From: Azorinus chamasolen
Taxonomy: Eukaryota > Mollusca > Bivalvia > Cardiida > Solecurtidae
Direction: 5' to 3'
DNA: 64,000 bases
NCBI GenBank assembly: GCA_963576725.1
Contig: OY755252.1
Location: 48,858,840 to 48,922,839 of the forward strand
A program made the position numbers and the translations under genes. The notes below the pieces were generated by a model. The model was not told where the DNA came from. It worked only from the letters and a program-made list of their open reading frames with translations, and ran no database searches. Of the stretch, positions 33,683-44,689 are shown piece after piece. Each line of letters starts with the position of its first letter. Within the stretch, counting starts at the first letter, position 1.

Positions 33683-35150
33683 AACTAGAGCTTGTTTTTA
33701 AGAAAAACATGTCTCCCACCTGCTCCTGTCTCAAAAATGATTGAATGTTTTCCAAAGATTATTTTTGTGTAATTTTAGGATGTTTTATATCATTTGCTTT
33801 ACAATGAACTCACAATTAATATTTTCAGTACATTGGGTAAAAATTTAGCTGCTTATCTAACTTGATCAATATTTTATTCCTGTAACGATTTTCAGGAAGT
33901 TTGTACAAGGTCAGACAGAAAATCATGGAGTTTGAGAATAGACAATGCTAAAACAGCCAATTTTGAATAATTCAAGGGCCATAACTCCAAAGTGCCTGGT
34001 GTAATCTTGCTGGTTATTAAACTTGACCAAGACATTATGGCCAATACCATTTTCATGAAGTTTGTTGGAGACTGGATGAGGACTTTTTGATTTAGAGAGC
34101 AGACACAGCTAAAAAAAATCCCAGTTTTCAACAATTAAAGGGCCATAACTCTAAAGTACCTGTTCCAATATTGCTACTTACTCAAGCTTAGATATCATAA
34201 CCATAAACATTTTCATAAGGTTCGGCAATATCAGATGAGAACTTGATGACTTAGAAAGTGGACAAGGCTAAAAAGGCCAATTTTGTACTATTCAAGGGCC
34301 ACAACTCTAAAGTGCCTAGTTCAATCTTGCTGGTTATTGAGCTTGGCCTAGACATTATAGCCATACATATTTTATAAGGTTTGGTAAAGATTGGATGAGA
34401 CGTTTTTGACTTAGAGAGCATACAAGCTAAACAGGCCAAATTTTGATAAATCAAGGGCCATAACTCTGACGTTCCTGTTCAAATATTGCTGGATATTAAA
34501 CTTTGCCTAATTATTATAGCCATAAACATTTGCATAAGGTTTGGTGAAGATTGGATCAAACGTTTTTGACGTAGGGAGCGGACAAGGCTAAAAAGGCCAA
34601 ATTTGGATAAATCAAGGGCCACAATTCTAAAGTTCCTCAAACAATCTTGCTGGATATTGAACGTGGCCTAGATATTATAGCCATAAACATTTTTATAAGG
34701 TTTGGTGAAGATTGGATTAGATGTTTTGACTTAGGGAGCGGACAAGGCTAAAAAGGCTAATTTGGATAAATCAAGGGCCATAACTCTAAAGTTCCTGAAA
34801 CAATCTTGCTTGATATTGAACTTGGCCTAGATACTATAACAATAAACGTTTTTTATAAGGTTTAGATTAGACGAGAAATATTTTACTTAGAGAGCAGACA
34901 GGGCTAAAAAGGCAAAATTTAGATAATTCAATGACTATAACTCTGAAGTTCCTTAAACATTTTTGCTGGATGTCGAACTTGGCCTAGATATTATAGCTAT
35001 AAACATTTATATAAGGTTTAGTGAAGATTGGATGAGAACTTTTAGAATTAGAGAGCGGACAAGATATTGTGACAGATGGATAGACAGACAGAAAGGAGTA
35101 AATCAATATGTCTCCCACACCATTATATGCTGGGAGACATAATAATGACA
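33683..35150 (+). mobile_element. GTCTCCC-family hairpin element, complete
   Basis: 5' ACTAGAG, hairpin TGTTTTT-AAG-AAAAACA, TGTCTCCCACCTG; seven units of about 160 bp (AAGGGCCATAACTCTAAAG, ATATTATAGCCATAAACAT, AGATTGGATGAGA); then GACAGATGGATAGACAGACAG. The 3' hairpin is TATGTCTCCCACA ... TGCTGGGAGACATA then ATAATG. It has the same order of parts as the AGCT and GTGACAC families, with different stem sequences. Confidence 0.82.
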
Positions 35151-36356
35151 CAACGAATGTTACTTAACTATATTTTTATAATGACATAATGAATAAAGGA
35201 ATTTGGCAGAAACATGGCAGAAAATGAAGCATCAGATCTACATTTATGTTTTACCCATTCCCTCATAGGCTATTTTTAGATCCAACCACTTTGAATAAAT
35301 CTACCGAAAAGGAGTATTAACTAGAGAAAAGGAAACTTTTTGCAATTTTGTAGTTTGAAACCATTGTGATAAATAGAGTATTTTCTCTATTTATCACAAC
35401 GGTTTCAACAGGTGACTCGAAATATACAGTGGCATAGAAAGGCGTATTTATGGAGGAAAGGGTTAAGCAAACAGAGCAGACCCAGACTCTTTTTGTAAAG
35501 GTGCCAAAAGTCATCTCGCTGAGGGAAAGTTTAAGCAAACAACATTCTCACAGCAGGAGAAAATAGAAATAAATCCTAATGAAATAATAGCCCATACATT
35601 TTATTTGACATTATGTATGAATAGTCTTGCAATGAACCTATGGGCTAACCTGTGCAAATATGTTATCTGCAAAATTAATGAAATAAAAAAAGTCTTGTCC
35701 GTCCTCTATTACTGCTTCCATTCTCTCTGGCTTCAAGGCTTGGTGGCTGTAAAAGCAATAATTTTAGAATGGAATAGACAACATTCACACTAACATTACA
35801 TACAGATCAAGAAAAGATGGGAAAGTTGACGCTTTACCTGATGGCCCATAAATACCACGAATACTAATTACAGGTAAATTAATTGTAATATCTAAAGTAA
35901 AACTATAAGATAAGGAAATTCATGCCAAGAAAAACAGTCAAGAATCAGCTCTATAGCATAAAAGCAAACAGAGCACATCCTGGCCCAAACACAGGCCCAC
36001 ATAATATGTATATATTAAAACATTTTCAAAAAAAGCTTCTTTATTTCTCCACCAAACAGCCTGTGACCTCTCTCTAGTCACAGAGAGACAATTCTAAAGA
36101 GTGGTCACAACATAGGCTTTGGGAGAACTGGCAATTTGAGTACATTTGAATAATGAATATGCATCTTTATCTGTTGCTCTTTAAATATAAATATTCATGA
36201 AGGAATAATGACATCATGAATATCTATTACATTGTCTATTTTAAAGGCACATGGACACTGCCAGTTTTGGCCATTATAAGTAGAAACTGTATACTCATAT
36301 CTATATTATTTCATAAGCAAATAGAGCAGACCCTGATCAGATGGCTCCTACAGAAG
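35151..36356. other. MITE relics in non-coding sequence
   Basis: A core B TTAA MITE in reverse orientation lies at about 35253-35461 (AAACCATTGTGATAAATAG and its inverse) and ends GGAGGAAAGGG + TTAA. A core A relic follows (35466-35530). At about 36005-36183 lies a worn copy of the fold-back element seen intact at 37258-37452. Core A again at 36315-36355. No gene is assigned. Confidence 0.6.
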
Positions 36357-36700
36357 TAGGATCTATGCCAGGCCAACAAAGCTGTCGAGAGGGAACGATT
36401 CCCAATGTCAAATATAGAGGAAGCGTTAGAAGAGTTGAATGGTGCCAAATACTTTTCAAAACTAGAACTCAAGATGAGATTTCATCAGATCCGATTAGAT
36501 ACAGAGTCAAGAACCATTATATTTGTATAAATTAACAATTTCCTTCTGTTTGGAATTTCATGCACTCCTGAAATTTACCAGAGAATTGTGATTTATCCAA
36601 CATACAATTCAATTCAAGACATTAAAGGCTGCAGAAATGTTTCAGAACACTGGATGGTTTTGGGATTAACAGATGAGGATAACATTACCTAATTGTTTCA
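36357..36700 (+). pseudogene. Ty3/gypsy reverse-transcriptase fragment
   Basis: The plus-strand reading gives QANKAVERERFPMSNIEEAL, then LNGAKYFSKLELKMRFHQI, RLDTESRTIIFV, a stop, and after a frame change FGISCTPEIYQRIV. These are the RT fingers/palm blocks of Ty3/gypsy LTR elements (ANxAI...LNGAKxFSKLDLKxGFHQI...FGISxAPExYQ). A stop at about 36532, a frame change, loss of the YxDD region and absent LTRs mark it as a dead fragment. It starts immediately after a TTAA-MITE core. Confidence 0.85.
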
Positions 36701-36839
36701 AGGTATGTATAAAAGATTATTTTGAATTGCTGGTTGCAGCCAGTAGGCTAATTGATTTGTATGAACTTTGAGTAGAATACATGGGCAGGTTACCAGTCGT
36801 TTTGCCCCCGGAATTTTCGCACCTGGTTATTTCGCTCCC

Positions 36840-38377
36840 AATATGGGTCCTCTTTGTTTTGCCCAGGGGCGGGGCCATTTTTTACCAAGAAGTCATCATT
36901 TGTAAAACCTTGTTAGAGAACCATAAGGCCAAGCAGTATGCCATTAATTAAAGGTCTAAGCCTTATGGTTTCAGAGAAAAATAATATTTCATGTTTTTCC
37001 CATGAAAAACTGATAAGCCCCAAGGCAGGGCCAAGTTTCGCCCAGAGGTCAGGGTTGTAAGTTGAACATTCTTGGCCGAGGACCACAAGCCAAGCTACAT
37101 ATTTGAAGAGGACCATTAGATCATGTTACATACCAAACATCAAAGGTCTAGGCCTTACAGTTTCAGAAGATTTTTAAAGATTTTCCAATGAAAAACTGAT
37201 AAGCCCTTGGACGGGGCCATTTTTGGCCCGGGGTCATAATTTGAACAATCTTTGTAGACAAAGGTCCAGATAAAATGCGTAAATCAAACGATTTTCAAGA
37301 ATAACTCCTTTATTTCTCCACCAAACCCTTTGCTGTGACCACTCTTTAGAATCGTCTCAAAGAGACGATTCTCTAGATAGGTCATAACATAGGGTTTGGT
37401 GGAGAAATGACGATTTTAGTATTTTAGTACGCAACTTTATCTGTAGCTCTGTGTAGAGGACCATTACATCATGCTACATACCAACTATCAAAGGTCTAGG
37501 CCTTACAGTTTCAGAGAAGAAGATTTTTAAAGATTTTCCTATGAAACACTGATAAGCCCTTGGGCGGGGCCATTTTTGGCCCGGGGGTCATAATTTGAAC
37601 AATGTTTGTAGAGGACCATTACATCATGCTACATACCAACTATCAAAGGTCTAGGCCTTACAGTTTCAGAGAAGATTTTTAAAGATTTTCCTATGAAAAA
37701 CTGATACCTCCATGGGCGGGACATTTTTTGTCCGGGGGTCATAGTTTGAACAATCTTTGTAGAGGACCATAAGATCATGCTACATACCAAACATCAAAGG
37801 TCTAGGTCTTACAGTTTCAGAGAAGAAGATTTTTAAAAAATTTCCTATGAAAAACTGATAAGCCCTTGGGTGGGGCCATTTTTGGCCTGGGGTCAAAATT
37901 TGAACAATCTTTGTAAAGGACCATAAGATCATGCTACATGCCAAATATCAAAGGTCTAGGCCTTACAGTTTCAGAGAAGAAGATTTTTTGAAGATTTTCC
38001 TATGAAAAACTGATAAGCCAATGGATGGGGCCATTTTTGGCCCGGGGGGTCATAATCTGAACAACTTTTGTGGAGGACCATTAGATCATGCTACATACCA
38101 AATATCAAAGGTCTAGGCATATCAGTTTCAGAGAAGAAGATTTTTTAAAGATTTTCCTATGAAAAACTGATAAGCCCTTGGGCGGGGCCATTTTTGGACC
38201 GGGGGTCATAATGTGATTAACATTTTGTTACCCCTAGCCACTGATGCTTCTGACAAAATTTGGTTATAATCGGGTCAGAAGTTTTAGAGGATATGTCGTT
38301 TGAAAATGTGGCCGGACGCCGGACGGATCGCAATCACAATAGCTCATCCTGAGCCTTTGGCTCAGATGAGCTAAAAA
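36840..38377 (+). mobile_element. AGCT-family element g, 5' truncated
   Basis: Eight or so 155-bp units of the type in element c, then GGACGCCGGACGG and the hairpin AGCTCATCCTGAGCC-TTT-GGCTCAGATGAGCT with AAAAA. The stem carries a compensating pair change (CTCATC...GATGAG instead of CTCACC...GGTGAG). The 5' hairpin is missing. The fold-back element at 37258-37452 is nested inside. Confidence 0.82.
37258..37452. mobile_element. Fold-back MITE with GTAG duplication
   Basis: The ends ACAAAGGTCCAGATAAAATG and the inverse of GTTGCGTACT form imperfect inverted repeats. Inner arms are TTTCTCCACCAAACCC and GGGTTTGGTGGAGAAA, with a central AGAATCGTCT-CAA-AGACGATTCT hairpin. GTAG at 37254-37257 and 37453-37456 is the target duplication. 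Neighbouring array units show the empty site (CTTTGTAGAGGACC). Confidence 0.85.
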
Positions 38378-39010
38378 TGAGCATTTTACCAGCAATGTTT
38401 ATTTATGTATGCATCCGGAATATAATATATTTGACATATGCATAACTTTTGGGGTACAGACACTTAAAGATAAAGATCCCATAACAATTTACATATCCAC
38501 ATATGAGTAGCAGGCTAAAGGACCCTACCCAACGAAATGGTGACATAGATTTAAACAGAAACATTTTCTCGAAAACTAAATCCCTAATGCTAATTTGGGC
38601 TAGCTAGAAAGTTAAAAATTAAAGATTTACATACCTTATTTATGTCAATTCTAAAGATAAAATGGAATAATCAGTTCCTGTACATTAAACAGCATTTAAC
38701 AACAGCAAGGGGCAGTTAAAGGATTATCAGCCTAGTAGCAGACACACTTTTTGCAGTACTAGTACCTTGTTTAGCAGTGTTTGTTTTACGTATGACTGAC
38801 GCGGTATACTTTACCTTTAATCCTTCCATTGTACAAATGCTTTTTCACGCCTTTGCAAACAGAGTAGACCCAATAAGACTGATCAGGATCTGCTTTGTTT
38901 GCGTTTTATTAATAGATCTGGTGCTAACACACCAGCTAATAAATAATCATGATATCTCATATTCAACAGGTAAAGGGTCAAGCAGCTGAAGACAGTTATA
39001 ATAATAGACA
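38378..39010. other. Non-coding; one TTAA MITE relic
   Basis: At about 38818-38978 a core A relic (GCAAACAGAGTAGACCCAAT ... GGATCTGCTTTGTTTGC) ends GGTAAAGGGTCAA. No gene is seen in the rest. Confidence 0.5.
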
Positions 39011-40227
39011 ACAAGAGGGCCATGATGGCCCTGATATTGCTCACCAGACAAGAGGAGAAGATTTTCAAAGTTTTCACTATGTTCTATAGAAAACTGGCCA
39101 CCCCTGGGGTGGGGCTTAATTTGAACCCGGGAGCATAATTCATACATATTTTGTAGAGGACTTCAAGATGGTGCTATGTGTCAAATATGAAAGCTGAGAA
39201 ACTTCCAGTTTCAGGAGAAAATTAAAATTTAATAATTTCTAAAGGTTTCACAATAATTATGTTTCTATATTAAACTAGAGGGCCATTGAAAAAGTTAATT
39301 TTTCAGCAGACGACATTTCTAACAGATGACAACCCTATCACTGCTTAGCATGACTTGACTGAAATTAGCACACAGTTTGGATTCTGATCAGACATATACC
39401 GGTATGTAACTTCATATGTGGCTTGTACAGGAATTAATTGTAAGATTGATATGCATTAACCCTTTCCTCCATAAATACGCCTTTCTACGCCTCTGTATTA
39501 GTCACTTTATGAAACCATTGTGATAAATAGAGCATTTGCTCCATAGGAGTAAATGCTCTGTTTATCACAATGGTTTCAAATCTACACAATTCTGAAATTT
39601 TCCTTTTCTCTTATTAATGCTCCTGATCAGTAGATTTATTCAAAGAGGTAGGATCTGAAAATAGCCTATGAGGGAATGGGTTAAAAACAGTGTGAACAAA
39701 CAGACAATAATTCTGAAGCAGACAACTTTATAGAGTTTTGAACAGTAACTTGACTTCTCCAATGATTGCATAACACAGACTGAGTATCTGGAGTCCTTTT
39801 AGCTAAGGGGAACCTTTATACTGTAAAACTGTATTTTAAAGTATAACCAACAGGGCAGGGCCAATTTTAACTTCAAAACTATGATATTAACAAATTTCAT
39901 TAAGGTATACTAAGTAAATCTATACACTAAATATCTAAGCACTGTGACATGTAGTTTTTGACAATAAGATTTTTAAAGTTTTCCCCTACCATGCCTAACC
40001 TAAGTGAACCCAGCACTCTGCTACGTGTACAGAAAACAGAACAACAGTCAGCTAGAGAAAACTGGCAATTTTGACCCCAGGGGCATAATTTACATAAATT
40101 TAGACTCCTGATTTTGAACCCTGTGGATTCAGAGGAGAAGACTTTTAAAGGTTTAAATTGTTGACGACGGACATCAGGCGATCACAAAAGCTCACCCTGA
40201 GCACTTTGTACTCTGGTGAGCTAAAAA
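39011..40227 (+). mobile_element. AGCT-family element h with nested TTAA MITE
   Basis: 5' ACAAGAGGGCCATGATGGCC then TGCTCACC; 3' GACGACGGACATC, hairpin AGCTCACCCTGAGCAC-TTT-GTACTCTGGTGAGCT, AAAAA. Its internal array is of the d/e type. It carries a TTAA MITE at 39460-39680 at exactly the site used in element e, while the outer flanks of e and h are unrelated. Confidence 0.86.
39460..39680 (+). mobile_element. TTAA MITE, core B, inside element h
   Basis: It is flanked by TTAA at 39456-39459 and 39681-39684, begins CCCTTTCCTCCATAAATACG and ends AGGGAATGGG. The core palindrome matches that of 28559-28769. Confidence 0.87.
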
Positions 40228-40371
40228 GCCGATAGTAGAGCACACAAGCACCGAAATTAATATACATGAATTTGTTTCCTCTTCCCGACACCTTTATGAA
40301 TTAACACATTCCTTCACTTTTAATCCTATTGCTGTATTGAAATTCTTGTTACATGTATCACGTTATTAGCA

Positions 40372-40661
40372 GGTGGCGGTGGTCTAGTGGTAACGCGCTT
40401 GACTATCAGTCCGGAGGTCCGGGGTTCGAAATTTCAGAGACGCTTTTCCGTGTCTCCCACCTGCACAACCTCTCCACCCAGGGGTTAAAATGGGTACCTG
40501 TGAGGGTCACTTGCCGGTACTGCGGCTGCATGATTGCGCCATATGTTAGCAGTGCTCAATATTGTAGGCCAATGACTCAATGACCAGGGGAGTAAATGTA
40601 CAGTCGGCTGAGCGGTCATTCAGACTGAAAGTACACTATAACTAGGTACTTTTTTTTTTTT
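40372..40661 (+). mobile_element. tRNA-derived SINE
   Basis: The head has the two internal pol III promoter boxes: A box TGGTCTAGTGGTA (about 40379) and B box GGTTCGAAATT (about 40423), in a tRNA-like context (GGTGGCGG start, GGAGGTCCGG). A body follows with CCCAGGGGTTAAAATGGGTACC and a T-rich tail (about 40649-40661). B-box decay (AATT for ANNCC), the long body and the T-rich tail separate it from a functional tRNA gene. The parent tRNA is uncertain. Confidence 0.8.
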
Positions 40662-41514
40662 ACGCTGCTCTCAATTCTTGAACTAATGTATATATTATAT
40701 TCTGAATATTCATTTCGTAAAGGGTTATTTCCAGAGACCCTAATCATCACAGGGTAAATAGGCATCGTGGGGATACAATTACTTTAAACAGTCACTGATG
40801 CTGTTTATTGTATTTATGAGCTGATTTAAGGGTGTTTGAGGGCAATTTAAGGGTTCATTTGTAGTGATTATAGTGATAACACATAGATTAAGAGTTTAAG
40901 CTGAAAGTAGCACTGGTCAACTATAGTACTATCTGAAGTTATCATTAAACGTTTATGATTTTATAAAGACATTGACACTTTGGCAATTGGTTAAATTATT
41001 TCAACTTGAAAGTTTTGCAATTCGTTGAATTACTTCAACTTTATTAACTGTTAACCTATTTCTAAAAGAAGGGAGATGTAATGATATGTTAAGCCACCTG
41101 TGGCTAGTCTATGCAGGCTGACCTTTGCTTATCTCTGTATTTCCCGCATCAGCTGCCTACAGCTTCAGTCTATATTAAATGTTAGAACTGTACACACGTT
41201 CTTCGACTCTTGCATGCATCCTGCTTTAGATATTGGATCTAACAAACATTACAATTGGTCATATTTCAAATCTTTTTTCAAGAATTTAGAAAATGCGTGT
41301 GTGATACAGAACTAAGCGTGTGAGCTTGATTTAGATGTAAAAAGTTTCGTATATCATATATCAAACTGTATTGATACTTTGTTTTCCGTTTGTTTGCATA
41401 ACTAATGCATGTATGACTCCCTCATGTTGCACTTCGGTGCCCGAGATGAAATAAAGGTAATGATTGATATTCTAGTTTCTAATGGTTGAAATTTCCATTG
41501 TTCATGAGATTTAC
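40662..41514. other. Non-coding; possible 3' end of a retroposed transcript
   Basis: Near 41440-41465 GCCCGAGATGAAATAAAGG with an AATAAA signal resembles a polyadenylated 3' end. The upstream open frame (41100-41315) is not recognisable. No other features. Confidence 0.35.
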
Positions 41515-44100
41515 GGACGTTTCGCTACACAGCATTTCGCTACCCTGACCATTTTGCTACCCTGACCATTTACTAGTCATTTCACACCCTTACAGGAAGT
41601 CATTTCGCTACCCTGCACTAACCCTGTCACCCAATTAAATATAATTATTCACAGATTTCATTGATTTGGACGATAATAGTTTTAAAAAAGATTTAAATAG
41701 ATTAAAAAAGATAGCAGCATAGGCAAACAGTTTGGATCCGAATGAAACATCCACAGTAAATTAGTATACATAAGATACAGCTGTTCGGAAATAAGTTCAA
41801 CGTAAGTAAATCACAAACTAACAATTAGGCCTGTACATTCCATGTGTAGTATCCTAAACTCATTTGACTGTTTACACATAATTATAATTGTGTGAGATCA
41901 TCTAGTTCCAAACCGCATCTAATAAGAATAGAAGCGGTACATATTATGAAATATGGAAGGTGGAACATTGTAGCCATTTTAGAAAGTAAAGAATTATACA
42001 GATCTTTCAAATTATATTAGCAAACAGATCAGACTCTGATCAGACGGCTCCTGTATAGGAGCTGTCTGATCTGGGTCTTCTCTGTTTGCAAGTGAGTTAA
42101 AACACGTTTATATGAGGGAAAGGGCTAAAATAAAAGTAAATTGTAAGTATAGTATTTTCATTTGATCGTAATGCAAGTGTCATATTTTATGATATAAATG
42201 GGAAAAGAGCAAAAATGCAATTAGCTAAAATGCATATGTAGCAATTGTCCATGTTAATTCAATCAGTGTCACATACCGATTGATACACCAATCTAATCGG
42301 CTTATTGGCAGTACCTGTGATCTCAGAGTGGTCAATATTGATACGTGGAAATACGTAAGCAGTGGGTGCCTTAAATCAACCAGCATTATTTCTCAAAGGG
42401 ACACCGATAATGATACTGTAAAACAGGTTTTATTAGCGACAATATATATTTCGCGCTAATTCACGAATGCGTTGCCCCGCGAATTCAATATTTTCGCTAA
42501 TTAATCAGTAACAAGTATAAAATCGAGTAATGTCCGAAATCGGAATAAGCCGGAATACGGTCAGATTTATCACGTCGTCGTCCATGTGTTTTCTGCATTA
42601 AAAAAATTCTTCGCTCAACACAAATGTTGGATGAAGTGTATTGCTTCCATATATAGTTTGTTTATTAAACAAAAAATGTTTAAATAAAATAAAACAGACC
42701 GGGAAATGGAAGACTGTTTCTCTTCTTCATTGATCTCCGTGAAAAGGGAAGTAACTCTTATATACACACATGTATACATGTACGACAAGTGGTAAATTGG
42801 TCATAGATAACATCTGGTTGTTTTTGTACAATTACGGACTTTTGAAACAGGTTTGACTCTATGTGTTTGTGAAAAACAATTCATTCATTTTGACTATGGA
42901 ATATCGGCTTATGCCAAACAGCGTTTAACAGATCAACGCGTATACACAAACTTGTCAGTTTGTCTTTACACGTTTACCATCCAAGTTTCAATAGGTGCAC
43001 TGATTAAACCATTAGCCTCATAATGGACAAATCGTGATATCCATTTCTCTTGCAGACAGTTTCGATCCAAGTAAGACCCTGAAGTAATAAATGAGTAGTA
43101 ACTTTGTGGCTTACATTTCCACCATTTCATCAGTAGACCAGTGTGTTACGCTGTGCCATACATCCGAGTTTTGGGTAAAGTTCTCAAAACAATTACATAA
43201 TTGCATTCTGGTAAATACAGTCCTTAACGCATGCTATTAATTATTGATTGATAACCCCTAAATTGCCGACGGCAGTTACATACATTTGGCAGAAATTTAT
43301 TCTTTGCCGTTTTTACAGCGTTCGGCAGAGTTTACGATTCTTTTTCCGTTATGTTAATTTAGCGAGATGGACGCTGTAGGGAAATCATCATGACGCGAAT
43401 TAATACAAAATCACATTTACGCGAAATAATCATGACGCGAATATAACCTGTTTTACAGTATGCGTACATGTATTATTTTTTAAAAAAAGTTAAAAGTTTT
43501 ATTACAGTATTGCTTGTTCTATGCTGCAGTTGCCGACAGTTGCAGTGTAGAGCTTGTTGCCTTCTACACACTATACAGCTGTCCGCCATCCTTGATTAAT
43601 GGATGGATTTGATTAATTACTCAATTTGTAAGACTTTAAATACCTTATTTTGAGGTCATGTGACTTTTTAGTCCATGAGTATGTGTTGACAAGTTTGAGA
43701 AGTGAGTAACACGAATAAGACCTGCCAAACAACGGCGTCACAATTGTTTGTAATTAGTGATTGCTTGTTTGCTAATTTTAAGTCTTTTTTTATATTATAT
43801 TTATACAGGGTCTGTATTTATAAAAGACACATCATTCATTCTCTGATACAACACTTATTTTTTCCAATATTTCTATAACTCTTTTTTAGTATCTGAATAT
43901 GAATACTTATTATATGTTAATAAATTCGACTCTCAAATCACTAATCACTGTCGCAACAATATTGTTTTTTTCCTCTTAAATTCGATAGGTAGCGAAACCT
44001 ACAGGTAGCGAAATGGTCAGGGTAGCGAAAAGACTTTCCGGAGGGTAGCGAAATGACTAGCGAAAAGGTATGGGTAGCGAAATGTCAAGTAGACGTTCAT
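41515..44100. mobile_element. Inverted-repeat element with TAGCGAAA motif-array ends
   Basis: The left end (41515-41622) carries several copies of TTTCGCTAC; the right end (43984-44100) carries the inverse GTAGCGAAA about six times. The two ends share GGACGTTT / AGACGTTC borders and CCCTGACCATTT / AATGGTCAGGG spacers. The 2.3-kb middle has no sizeable open frame. It contains a TTAA MITE relic (about 41935-42126) and the 42416-43458 element. It is probably a non-autonomous element with subterminal protein-binding motif arrays; the family is not identified. Confidence 0.65.
42416..43458. mobile_element. TA-flanked inverted-repeat element
   Basis: The ends CTGTAAAACAGGTT and AACCTGTTTTACAG are a perfect 14-bp inverted repeat flanked by TA (42414-42415, 43459-43460). 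Inside each end lie several CGCGAAT / ATTCGCG motifs. It is 1043 bp without a coding frame. Confidence 0.83.
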
Positions 44101-44217
44101 GATCCATAATGAAGATTAGTTTAATACATATCTATGAGGTATTAAACTTTTGACAAAATAAATTCCATTAATTTTTTTCACACATTAAGTCTAGCTTAGG
44201 CTAATATATTATATATA

Positions 44218-44325
44218 CTGGGCGAAACAACATGCGGGCGAAACGACCAGGGGATCGAAACGACCAGGTACGAAACGTCCATGGCGCGAACTGGTTAGTG
44301 GGTGAAACGTCTGGTCACCCCTGGG
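44218..44325 (+). repeat. CGAAACGACC motif array (outer inverted-repeat arm)
   Basis: GGGCGAAAC, GGGCGAAACGACCAGG, TCGAAACGACCAGG, TACGAAACGTCC and GGTGAAACGTC follow each other. Inverse motifs (CCAGTCGTTTTGCCCCC, TTCGCACCTGG, ATTTCGCTCCC) occur at about 36793-36833, 7.4 kb away. The stretch 44326-44689 has nothing recognisable. Confidence 0.6.
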
Positions 44326-44689
44326 CAAATACAAAAAATGTTCGAATTAAGAAGCGGAATTATTTTATTCAATTGAAAAATAAATACGGGAAGGCTTCAA
44401 TGACACCACATTCTAAGGAACAAAATTCAACAGATTGAATTAAGTACGAAAACTTCAAGTCCGAAACACTCAAAATTAAACCGCTGCGACGATATTTCTT
44501 GAAATATATACAGAATAGGATAGTTGAATATGATTAGCGACGAAAACAAGATATATGTACTTTTTCAATTATTGATATCATAAAATATTTGTTTCTATGA
44601 ACGTTAAATATTAATTATTTACCTGCGCTGGAATATTATAAACAAGTATGGAATAAAACTCGGGCGATAGAATGTGTGTTTTCCTCTTT

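Noticed and set aside
35690..35790. RecQ/DEAD-like exon fragment on the minus strand (LKPERMEAVIEDG)
   Set aside because: Only a weak resemblance over about 15 residues, no helicase motif I, stops nearby.
35839..35892. 54-nt minus-strand exon (phase 1 both ends) upstream of the zinc-finger gene
   Set aside because: Borders are plausible (ACTTTAG| and CAG|GTAAAG) and the frame is open, but the next known exon starts in phase 2 and no domain supports it.
40372..40445. Functional tRNA gene
   Set aside because: A and B boxes are present but the B box is decayed, stems do not pair well, and a 200-base body with T-rich tail follows, so it is a SINE.
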